Below, piece by piece: positions 55,100 to 62,578 of a DNA stretch of 64,000 bases (its first letter is position 1; each line of letters begins with the position of its first letter). This DNA is from Candidatus Rhodobacter oscarellae (GTDB lineage: Bacteria; Pseudomonadota; Alphaproteobacteria; Rhodobacterales; Rhodobacteraceae): positions 27,588-91,587 of the forward strand of contig NZ_LFTY01000001.1 of the NCBI RefSeq assembly GCF_001078595.1. The letters run 5' to 3'. The translations under genes and the position numbers were made by a program. Under the pieces are notes generated by a model. The model did no database searches and was not told the origin of the DNA. It saw only the letters and a list, made by a program, of their open reading frames with translations.

Positions 55100-55927
55100 C
55101 TAAAGCGCCTCGAACCAGTCCAGCACCATGCTGGCCCAGCCCCTCGGCACGGAATGCCCGCCCGGATGCAGCGCAAGCTCCAGCGCCGAGCCCTCGGAGC
55201 AGCGATCCCAGATCCGGCGCCAGAATCGCCCGTGTGTGACAAAGCGGTCCGCCTTGCCGAAGACGCAGCCATTGGTCTGCCGCCAGATGTCCATGGCATG
55301 AAAGATGTCGCCCTGAGCACGGGCTTCCGGGTCATTGATCGGCAGGCGGTTTACCGCCCTGCCCTCTAGCGGCACCGTCCCGTCCGACCAGCCATGGGTG
55401 TGCAGCATGCGCACCGGCCCGGCGCAGCCCGTCGGGTGCGGGCGCCAAAAGTTGCCGCCCAAGGGCGCAAAGGCCGCAAAGCTCTCGGGCGCAAGGCAGG
55501 CGGTGTAGGCGGTCATCGAGCCGCCGATAGAGAAGCCCACCAGCAGCACCTTTGAGGGATCGACCGACATGCGTTGAACCACGTCGTCGCGCACCGCTTG
55601 CAGGAACGCGACATCGGCGCCCTGATCCGCGCTGGGATGAAAGCGCCAGCTGCGCCCGTTGCGCCCCTCGCGCGGGACGCCATCCGGCGCCACGACCGCA
55701 TAGCCGCGGTCCATGAAGGCGTTCAACATGCCAGAATTGCGCAGCGCCCCGGCGCCGCTGCTGCCCCAGCCATGGATATAGACCACCGCACCCACCGGCG
55801 CCTCGGGCGCGGCGTAGTAATAGGCGCGCTCGCCCACCATACAGGGCGTCTCTTTGGAACAGGCATGCCCGCCAGAGGCGGGCAACAAAAGAGCCATCAA
55901 GAGGCCAAGCAACGCCCTAAGCGTCAT
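55100..55927 (-). CDS. Secreted PHB-depolymerase-like esterase (copy B)
   Basis: 275 residues. Leader MALLLPASGGHA, then SKETPCMVGERAYYYAAPEA, AVVYIHGWGSSGAGALRNSG, nucleophile KVLLVGFSIGGSMTAYTACL (Ser in GFSIG) and the terminal HPGGHSVPRGWASM with the catalytic His. Same overall design as the copy 7 kb to the left (about 30% identical by eye), including two leading Cys. Both kinds occur with phaAB in the same window but separately. Ester substrate not known. Confidence 0.8.
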   Translation of the reverse strand: MTLRALLGLLMALLLPASGGHACSKETPCMVGERAYYYAAPEAPVGAVVYIHGWGSSGAGALRNSGMLNAFMDRGYAVVAPDGVPREGRNGRSWRFHPSADQGADVAFLQAVRDDVVQRMSVDPSKVLLVGFSIGGSMTAYTACLAPESFAAFAPLGGNFWRPHPTGCAGPVRMLHTHGWSDGTVPLEGRAVNRLPINDPEARAQGDIFHAMDIWRQTNGCVFGKADRFVTHGRFWRRIWDRCSEGSALELALHPGGHSVPRGWASMVLDWFEAL

Positions 55928-55945
55928 GTTAGAGCATCCAATTCG

Positions 55946-56398
55946 CTATTCATATTGCACGACTGGCAGGCCGCCCTTTAACCAGCCGGGACCGGCGGAG
56001 GAACCAAGCATTCCCTCGGGGATGTCGACAATCGGGCCAACCTGGGCCTGCTCCAAGAGCCGCGTCATCCGGGCCGAGCGCACGCCGCGGGCGCATATCA
56101 CGGCGACGGGCTGCGTTTCTGAGGTGCGTGCGGCCTTCACCCTCGCAATGAATTCGTTGTCCCGCATGTCTATGGGCACGGCATGCGCGCCCAGGCCGGT
56201 CTTTTTCCACTCATCCGGGCGGCGGATATCCACCAGCAGGATCTCGCCCGCGGCGGCGGCGGCCAGCGCCTCGGCCGGCGTCATGACCTCGGCGGTCTCG
56301 GCACGGGCGCGTGAGACCTGCACGCCGGTATAGGCCCCCACGCCAAGGATCGCGGCACCACCAAGGGCCAGAAAACTTCGGCGTGAGAGCATGTTCAT
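55946..56398 (-). CDS. Periplasmic rhodanese-like protein
   Basis: 150 residues. Tat-type leader (SRRSFLALGGAAILGVGAYT) and a rhodanese domain: VMTPAEALAAAAAGEILLVD, IRRPDEWKKTGLGAHAVPID and the active-site Cys loop VAVICARGVRSARM (CARGVRS, a normal rhodanese loop). It should bind or transfer sulfane sulfur in the periplasm. Ends 18 nt after the esterase start region and lies 9 nt beyond the YHS gene on the same strand. Confidence 0.82.
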   Translation of the reverse strand: MNMLSRRSFLALGGAAILGVGAYTGVQVSRARAETAEVMTPAEALAAAAAGEILLVDIRRPDEWKKTGLGAHAVPIDMRDNEFIARVKAARTSETQPVAVICARGVRSARMTRLLEQAQVGPIVDIPEGMLGSSAGPGWLKGGLPVVQYE

Positions 56399-56407
56399 GC
56401 GACCATT

Positions 56408-56920
56408 CTAGTTGGTCGGCGCACTGGAGGTAAACTGCGGAATGGTGCGCGACGAGGCGCCCGAACCCTCAATGCCCGGCCAGTTATTGCCCGCCAGCGA
56501 GATGTTGCCCGGGATGTCCTCCTCCCAGAAGCCCACTACGTTCTTGGTGATGTTCAGATAAAGCTGGCCGTCCACGATGCGCCACAGGTTGGGGTTCGCG
56601 GGCACCTTGCCGCCCTTGGCGACGCCATAGGCGCAATGCCCGTCGAAGGCAGGCACATACTTGGCCGGATCGGCAACAAAGGCGTCGCGATTGGCGGCGC
56701 TCGAGAACGCCCAGGTCGCGCCGTTGTATTCGGCGGTGATGGTGGAATTGCCAGGCACGCCCTTGGGCTGCGAGGAGCCCACCGAGGACTGATCTAGACC
56801 GAAATAGGCAACAACATCATACCCAGAGACGGCAAAGCCCGTCTCGTCAACATATTGCTCGCCGGCGAAGGCGAAGGAAGAGCTCGCTGCAAAGACAGCG
56901 GATGCGATGAGCCATTTCAT
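56408..56920 (-). CDS. Secreted YHS-domain protein
   Basis: 170 residues with a leader (LIASAVFAASSSFAFA) and one YHS domain: AVSGYDVVAYFGLDQSSVGS, ATWAFSSAANRDAFVADPAK and YVPAFDGHCAYGVAKGGKVP with the conserved Cys. YHS modules bind metals (often copper or heavy metals). It is adjacent to the rhodanese gene and downstream of the dab/nuo operon, separated by 260 nt. A role in metal or sulfur homeostasis is inferred. Confidence 0.8.
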   Translation of the reverse strand: MKWLIASAVFAASSSFAFAGEQYVDETGFAVSGYDVVAYFGLDQSSVGSSQPKGVPGNSTITAEYNGATWAFSSAANRDAFVADPAKYVPAFDGHCAYGVAKGGKVPANPNLWRIVDGQLYLNITKNVVGFWEEDIPGNISLAGNNWPGIEGSGASSRTIPQFTSSAPTN

Positions 56921-57180
56921 GGTAATCTCCTATTGGGTGTGCGTTCGACCTCTCTTAGCGCAGCCGAACGGCCCCGTGCACCACACCTCGCGCGTGTGTG
57001 ATCAGATGTGTGAGTTCGTGGGCGGCAGGTCGATGCGCGCGGGCATGTTCCACGCAAATGCCAGCATCGCAAAAAATGCTCCGCCATGCTCGGGCGGGCG
57101 AGAGGCCCAACTTCGCATAACGGAGCTTGCAAGTTTGTCCGCAGCGCAAAGGGGATAGCGTCGCGGACCGATATTTTCGC

Positions 57181-58707
57181 TCAGTCCTGCTCGACCACCA
57201 AAGCGGTCTGCACCGGCGCGTCCTTGACCTGCAGGGCAGAGGCCATCTGGTCAGTGGTCCCAGACACGGTCGGCACCGCCAGCATGGGCGCCAGGCCAAT
57301 AACCAGCGCGCAGGCCACGGCGATGCCAGCGCCCCAGCGCTCGTTGCCGTTCAGGTCGCGCACCCGGCGCACGGCCTCGGACTTCGCAGGCCCGAAGAAG
57401 GCGCGCTCGTAGAACCACAGGATGTAGCCCGCGCCCAGGATCACGCCCAGCAGCGCCACCGCACCCGCCCAGGCGCCATAGCTGAACACGCCCGAGAGCA
57501 AGGCGAACTCGCCCTGGAACCCGCTCGTGCCCGGCATCCCGATCGAGGCCAGCCCGGCCACAAAGAACGCCACCGCCAGCAGCGGAGCGTGCCGCGCGAT
57601 CCCACCAAGGCCGGTCAGCTCGGTCGTGCCCAGGCGCTGATAGAGCCCGCCCGCCAGCAGCATAAGCACCGTCGAGGCCAGGCCAAAGTTCACCATCGCC
57701 ATCACCGCGCCCTGCAAACCGGCCGCGTTCAGCGTGAAGATGCCCGCAACGACGAGGCCCACATGGCTGACCGAGGCATAGGCAAGCATCCGGCGCATAT
57801 TGGTCTGCGCCAAGGCGATCACGCCCGCATAGAGCATCGCCGCGATCCCGATCCAGACCAGCACCGGCTGCCAGGCCAGCGCCACGTCCGGCGCAATCGG
57901 CAGCAGCACCTTGATCATCCCGAACGTGCCCATCTTCAGGCCCACCAGGAAGATCGCGATGCCCGCCGGGCCCTCCATGGCCACGGTCGGCAGCCAGGTG
58001 TGAAAGGGCGGCAGCGGCGCCTTCACGGCAAAGCCGATGAAGAGTAGCGCAAAGATCATGGTCTGCATCCCGAACGGGATCTCGACCTGCGACAGCTCGA
58101 CCAGGCTGAACGAGCCATAGTTGGCGCCAAGCGCTGCGATGGCCACCAGAAGCGGCACCGAGCCCATCAGCATATACAGCACGTATTTCATCGCCGCGGC
58201 GTTGCGCGCCGGGCCCACGCCCCATAACCGGATCAGGTAGTAGGAGGGGATCAGCATCAGCTCCCAGAAGAGGAAGAACAGCACCATATCCAGCGCGGTA
58301 TAGACCCCGATGGCCGCCGCCTGCAGCAGCAAGAGGTTGGTCCAGAACCAGCGCGCCGAGCTGGCGGCGACGCCCGCGCCGCTCACCATGGCCAGGCCGA
58401 TCACCAGGGCCGTCAGCGGCAGGAACAGCACGCTTATGCCGTCCACGCCGAGGTGGAACGAGGCGCCCAAAGCGGGCATCCAGCTTGCCTTTTGCACCAG
58501 CTGCGTGGCCGCGGCCGCGCTTGGGTCATAGGCGATCACCGCGATCAGCCCCAGCAAGAGCTGCCCCCCGGCCGCGCCCAGCGCGACCATGCGCTGCTGC
58601 GCCGCCGAGCGAACCGCGTAGAGGCCCCCCACCGCCAAGAGCGGCAGCAGGATCATCAGCGTCAGGATCGGGATCCCGATCTGTTCTGTGGCGAATACTT
58701 CGGTCAT
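57181..58707 (-). CDS. NuoM-like antiporter-type subunit (second copy)
   Basis: 508 residues, about 14 helices, of the Mrp/NuoL-M-N ion-translocating family. NuoM-type marks: HLGVDGISVLFLPLTALVIG, FFLFWELMLIPSYYLI (key Glu), FAVKAPLPPFHTWLPTVAME (key Lys) and YASVSHVGLVVAGIFTLN. The C-terminus VQTALVVEQD is short. Last gene of the operon, 18 nt after the first NuoM-like gene. With no NuoA-K or hydrophilic genes around, it should serve the DabA system rather than complex I. Confidence 0.9.
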   Translation of the reverse strand: MTEVFATEQIGIPILTLMILLPLLAVGGLYAVRSAAQQRMVALGAAGGQLLLGLIAVIAYDPSAAAATQLVQKASWMPALGASFHLGVDGISVLFLPLTALVIGLAMVSGAGVAASSARWFWTNLLLLQAAAIGVYTALDMVLFFLFWELMLIPSYYLIRLWGVGPARNAAAMKYVLYMLMGSVPLLVAIAALGANYGSFSLVELSQVEIPFGMQTMIFALLFIGFAVKAPLPPFHTWLPTVAMEGPAGIAIFLVGLKMGTFGMIKVLLPIAPDVALAWQPVLVWIGIAAMLYAGVIALAQTNMRRMLAYASVSHVGLVVAGIFTLNAAGLQGAVMAMVNFGLASTVLMLLAGGLYQRLGTTELTGLGGIARHAPLLAVAFFVAGLASIGMPGTSGFQGEFALLSGVFSYGAWAGAVALLGVILGAGYILWFYERAFFGPAKSEAVRRVRDLNGNERWGAGIAVACALVIGLAPMLAVPTVSGTTDQMASALQVKDAPVQTALVVEQD

Positions 58708-58725
58708 TTCATTGTCTCCCTTCGC

Positions 58726-60324
58726 CTAGTCTGTGGTTTCGCCGCCGAGCACCTGCGCGCCAGAGGCAAGCAGCGTCTCGTCGCCCGTCGCGTCGTCTGC
58801 CTCTTCGGCATGCGCATGGGCCTTGTCGGCGTCATGGGGGTGGAAAGTGGCCGAGATCGCCTCGACGCTGCCGCGCATGGTCGAGATGAACGGCGTGGTG
58901 GCCAGGCCGATCCAGAGGACAACCGCCACCAGACCGCCCACGATGAAGCGCTCGCGCCCATCGAGGTCCAGCACCACGCGCTCCTCACCGCTTTCGGTCT
59001 TTGCAGGCTCGCCCAGGAACCCGCGCTGATAGAAGCGCAGGAAATAGGCCGCGGCCAGGACCGGGCCGATGCCCACGCAGACCGCCATCAGCCAGTGCTT
59101 CTCGAACGCGCCCAGCAGCACCATATGCTCGCCGTTGAAGCCGCTGGTGCCGGGCATGCCGACCGCGGCCAGCGCAATCACCAGGAACCCAAGCGCCAGG
59201 TATGGCGCGCGGGCATGGATCCCGCCCATCTGGCTGAGGTCCGGCGTGCCGACCCGGCTGCTGAGGAAGCTCGCGATCAGGAACAGCCCCGCGCCGGTGA
59301 TGCCCAGGTTCAGCGCCTGCAGCAGGCCGCCCTCGATCCCGGCAACGTTCAGCGAGAACAGCCCCAGCGTGACCACGCCCATGTGGCTGACGCTTGCGAA
59401 GGCCATCAGGCGGCGCAGGTTGGTCTGCACCAGCGCGATCAGCGCCCCGTAGACCAGGCTCGCGAACCCGAAGGCTGCCATCAGCCAGTACCACTCCGCC
59501 GCGGCCTCAGGCAGCAGCGGGATGACAAAGCGGATCAGGCCGTAGGCGCCCAGCTTGATGCCCACCAGGAACACGCTCATGCCAATCAGCGGCCCGTGCT
59601 CTAACACCTTGGGCAGCCAGCTGTGCAGCGGGAACAGGGGCGCCTTGATCGCAAAGCCCAGGCAGAGCACGAAGAAGATCAGCGTCTGCAGGGTCGGGTC
59701 AATAGTGCCGTTCGCGATGGCGATCAGGTTAAAGGTCGCCCCCTCTTGCACGCTAGTGGCCATCAGCAAGAAGCCGATGCCCAGCGCCAGCGCCGAGAGC
59801 CCCATATAGGTGAGGTAGTTGCGGGCCACGTCATAGCGCCGCTCGCTCGTGCCCCAGCTCTTGATCAGGTAGTAGGCCGGGAAGATTTCCGCGACAAAGA
59901 AGATCCAGAACCAGGTCAGGTTGGTCGCCGCGAAGGCCCCCATCAGCGCCGCCTGGCTAAAGAGCAGCGCCGCAAGGTACCCGCGCAGGTTAGAGGTGAC
60001 CGATTTGGTGGCGTAGACCACCGCGAAGAGGCTCAGCAGAGCCGTTGCGGGCAGGAACATGGCGCTGACCCCGTCCACACCCAGGGTGTAGCCGGGCAGC
60101 AAACCATTCTCTGCCAGTTGGATCGCCGCAGAGGCTGGGTCATGCACCCACCACACCATCCCGGCGAGGACCAACTGGAAGGCCGACACGACCAACGCGG
60201 TTGCCAGCGCCGAGCTTTCCTTGAGGTATTGGATCACCACCGCCACGATGGCCGGCAGGAACACAAGCAGCGACAGAATTGGAAAGCCAATCTGTGCCGA
60301 GGCTGAGATTTCAGGCAACATCAC
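58726..60324 (-). CDS. NuoM-like antiporter-type subunit (first copy)
   Basis: 532 residues, about 14 helices. NuoM features TLGVDGVSAMFLPATALLSL, LGFAIKAPLFPLHSWLPKVL (key Lys) and FASVSHMGVVTLGLFSLNVA. In the fifth helix the usual WELMLIP is replaced by FFVAEIFPAYYLIK, so the acidic residue is shifted by two positions. The C-terminal tail is charged with HPHDADKAHAHAEE, a short His-rich stretch. It overlaps the NuoL-like gene by 4 nt (ATGA). Confidence 0.88.
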   Translation of the reverse strand: MMLPEISASAQIGFPILSLLVFLPAIVAVVIQYLKESSALATALVVSAFQLVLAGMVWWVHDPASAAIQLAENGLLPGYTLGVDGVSAMFLPATALLSLFAVVYATKSVTSNLRGYLAALLFSQAALMGAFAATNLTWFWIFFVAEIFPAYYLIKSWGTSERRYDVARNYLTYMGLSALALGIGFLLMATSVQEGATFNLIAIANGTIDPTLQTLIFFVLCLGFAIKAPLFPLHSWLPKVLEHGPLIGMSVFLVGIKLGAYGLIRFVIPLLPEAAAEWYWLMAAFGFASLVYGALIALVQTNLRRLMAFASVSHMGVVTLGLFSLNVAGIEGGLLQALNLGITGAGLFLIASFLSSRVGTPDLSQMGGIHARAPYLALGFLVIALAAVGMPGTSGFNGEHMVLLGAFEKHWLMAVCVGIGPVLAAAYFLRFYQRGFLGEPAKTESGEERVVLDLDGRERFIVGGLVAVVLWIGLATTPFISTMRGSVEAISATFHPHDADKAHAHAEEADDATGDETLLASGAQVLGGETTD

Positions 60325-62564
60325 AACATCACTCCCAAGATAATGCCACCGACCACGGCGATCACCGTGACCCCTAGAACGGCCGGGCGCCCAAGCATCT
60401 CTTCGATGCGATAGAGCGCGCCGCCCATGCTGCCGCCCGTGCGGGCGACGCCGCCGTGAAGCCGGTCAAAGACTGTCTTCTCGATCCAGCCCGTGATGCG
60501 GGTCGCGATCTCGGTCAGGCGACCAAAAAAGCCGGACCCGCGCGGGATCTCATCCGCCGTCACGGCAGACGCAGCGCCACTGGGCTCGGCCCCCAAAGCC
60601 TCAAGGCGCGCCAGCAAACCGGCCTCCTCGTCACTCTTCTTGCCAAGCACGTCATCCATGCCCTGCGCGCGCGCCGCCAGAAAACTTGCCTCCCAGGCCG
60701 CGTCCACGCCGACCGAGCGCGTCTCTGGGCTTGGCGTGCCGGTCACGGCGTCAATCGCGTCGCGGTCGAACCCTTCCAGCGTTCTGCCAAGCTGCACCGA
60801 ACGGCCCACCACGAACTTGTGGTAGAAGTCGTCCAGCCAGAAGCGCTTTTGCGCCGCCACATAGAGCCCACGGGTGTTCAGCAGGCTGTCACCCGGCAGC
60901 TCGGGGGCGTAGCGCTCGGTATAGATCGAGGCCGCCCAGGCGGTCAGCATCAGCAGGCCAAGCACGGTGATCACGACCCAGCTCATCAGCGTGCCGCTGT
61001 CACCCAGCGGGGACACGTTGACCACCGGCGCCAGGAAGTCCTGGAACCAGCTCCCGGGCGTGCCGCCGGGCAGCAGCCCAATCAGCGCGGCGACGATGGC
61101 GCCCCCTAGGATGAACAGGACCGGGATCAGGATCGGCGCCGCCGAGCGTGTGGGCTCGTGGGCGTGATCATGGCTGTGGTCATGCGTGTGGCTGTGATCG
61201 TGGCTGTGATCGTGGCCGCAAGCCGCGTGATCATGCCCGTGGTCATGCCCATGATCGCCAAAGATCCGCTGCGTGGCCGACACCGCATGGCGCAGCGTCG
61301 CGAACAGACCCATCACGAAGATGCCGATCAGCAGGTAGTAGGAGGGCGCAAGACCGCTCTCGTTGCCAAAGGCCGTGATGCCGAACCCGCCGCCGATCAG
61401 ACCAATCGAGCCGATCAGCACGAACCAGAACATCACCGGCACAGGCGCGGTGGGCGAGCCCGCCGCGGCCTTTGGGTCGGGATTGCTGTGGAAGTAGCCC
61501 AAGATCGAGGGCGCCGTCAGGAAGAGGTAGGTCTTCAGAAAGGCATGCGCCACCAGATGGAACACCGCCACCGGGTAAGCCCCCAGACCGCAGGCCACGA
61601 ACATCAGGCCCAGCTGCGTCACGGTGGACGAGGCCAGGATGCCCTTGATGTCGCTGTTGGTCATGCCGTTCAACGCGCCCATGATCGCGGTGATCGCTCC
61701 GATGATGGTCACGGCAGCCAGGGCCACCGGGGCCATGTCGTAAAGCTCGTGGCTGCGCACGATCATATAGACCCCCGCGGTCACCATTGTGGCGGCGTGG
61801 ATCAGCGCCGACGAGGGCGTCGGGCCCTCCATCGCGCGCGCCAGCCAGGTCCCCAGCGGGAACTGCGCCGACTTACCAATCGCGCCGCAGAGCAGGCAAA
61901 GCGCGATCGCCGTGGCCATGGCCGGGCTGATCTCGCCCAGGCGCGAGAACACCTCGGTATACTGCACCGACTGGAAGTTCATGATGATCAGGAAGATCCC
62001 CGCAAGGAAACCCGCATCGCCCACGCGGTTCATCACAAACGCCTTGGTGCCCGCCGCCGCTGCCGACTTGCGTTGATAGAAGTGCCCGATCAGCAGGTAG
62101 GAACAGAGCCCCACGCTCTCCCAGCCCACAAAGAGCAGGATGAAGTTGTTGCCCAGGACCAGGATAAGCATCGCGAAGACAAACAGCATCACCGCCGCGA
62201 AGTAGCGCGAGAAGCTGTCGTCATTATGCATGTAGTTCTTCGAGAACACGCCGATCAGGAAGCTAAAGCCCGAGATCATCAGCGCCATCAGCGCCGAGAG
62301 GCTATCGACCATAAAGCCGATATCCACGCTCATCTCGCCCAGGGTGAACCATGTGTAGGCCGTGACCTCACGCGGGCTGGGGTCGATCAGCACCGCGACA
62401 AACATGATGGCCGCACCGACCATCGCGATGAAGAGCGCCCCAATGGCGGTGTTTTGCACCTGCCGGTAGTCGAGCGCCTTCTCCCCGCCAAGCAGGTTCA
62501 ACCCGATGACGGCCGCCGCGCCCAGAGGCAGCAGCAGGGTTATGAACAGGATCAGTTCAAACAT
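60321..62564 (-). CDS. NuoL-like subunit with a His-rich loop (DabB candidate)
   Basis: 747 residues, larger than canonical NuoL (about 613) or DabB. N-terminal two thirds are a standard NuoL core: GWESVGLCSYLLIGHFYQRK (key Glu), MNRVGDAGFLAGIF, GKSAQFPLGTWLARAMEGPT (key Lys) and PSSALIHAATMVTAGVYMIV (key His). Between helices near residues 440-475 lies a metal-binding-like run with many HD repeats (HDHGHDHAACGHDHSHDH and more). The C-terminal 180 residues hold the long lateral helix region and end in a membrane helix. It starts 14 nt after dabA, hence the DabB proposal. Confidence 0.85.
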   Translation of the reverse strand: MFELILFITLLLPLGAAAVIGLNLLGGEKALDYRQVQNTAIGALFIAMVGAAIMFVAVLIDPSPREVTAYTWFTLGEMSVDIGFMVDSLSALMALMISGFSFLIGVFSKNYMHNDDSFSRYFAAVMLFVFAMLILVLGNNFILLFVGWESVGLCSYLLIGHFYQRKSAAAAGTKAFVMNRVGDAGFLAGIFLIIMNFQSVQYTEVFSRLGEISPAMATAIALCLLCGAIGKSAQFPLGTWLARAMEGPTPSSALIHAATMVTAGVYMIVRSHELYDMAPVALAAVTIIGAITAIMGALNGMTNSDIKGILASSTVTQLGLMFVACGLGAYPVAVFHLVAHAFLKTYLFLTAPSILGYFHSNPDPKAAAGSPTAPVPVMFWFVLIGSIGLIGGGFGITAFGNESGLAPSYYLLIGIFVMGLFATLRHAVSATQRIFGDHGHDHGHDHAACGHDHSHDHSHTHDHSHDHAHEPTRSAAPILIPVLFILGGAIVAALIGLLPGGTPGSWFQDFLAPVVNVSPLGDSGTLMSWVVITVLGLLMLTAWAASIYTERYAPELPGDSLLNTRGLYVAAQKRFWLDDFYHKFVVGRSVQLGRTLEGFDRDAIDAVTGTPSPETRSVGVDAAWEASFLAARAQGMDDVLGKKSDEEAGLLARLEALGAEPSGAASAVTADEIPRGSGFFGRLTEIATRITGWIEKTVFDRLHGGVARTGGSMGGALYRIEEMLGRPAVLGVTVIAVVGGIILGVML

Positions 62565-62578
62565 TGATCTCTCTCCCT

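Noticed and set aside
57181-62564. Part of a respiratory complex I (nuo) operon
   Set aside because: The gene before NuoL is dabA, there is no nuoK, nuoN or hydrophilic subunit, and two NuoM-type genes follow instead of M and N.
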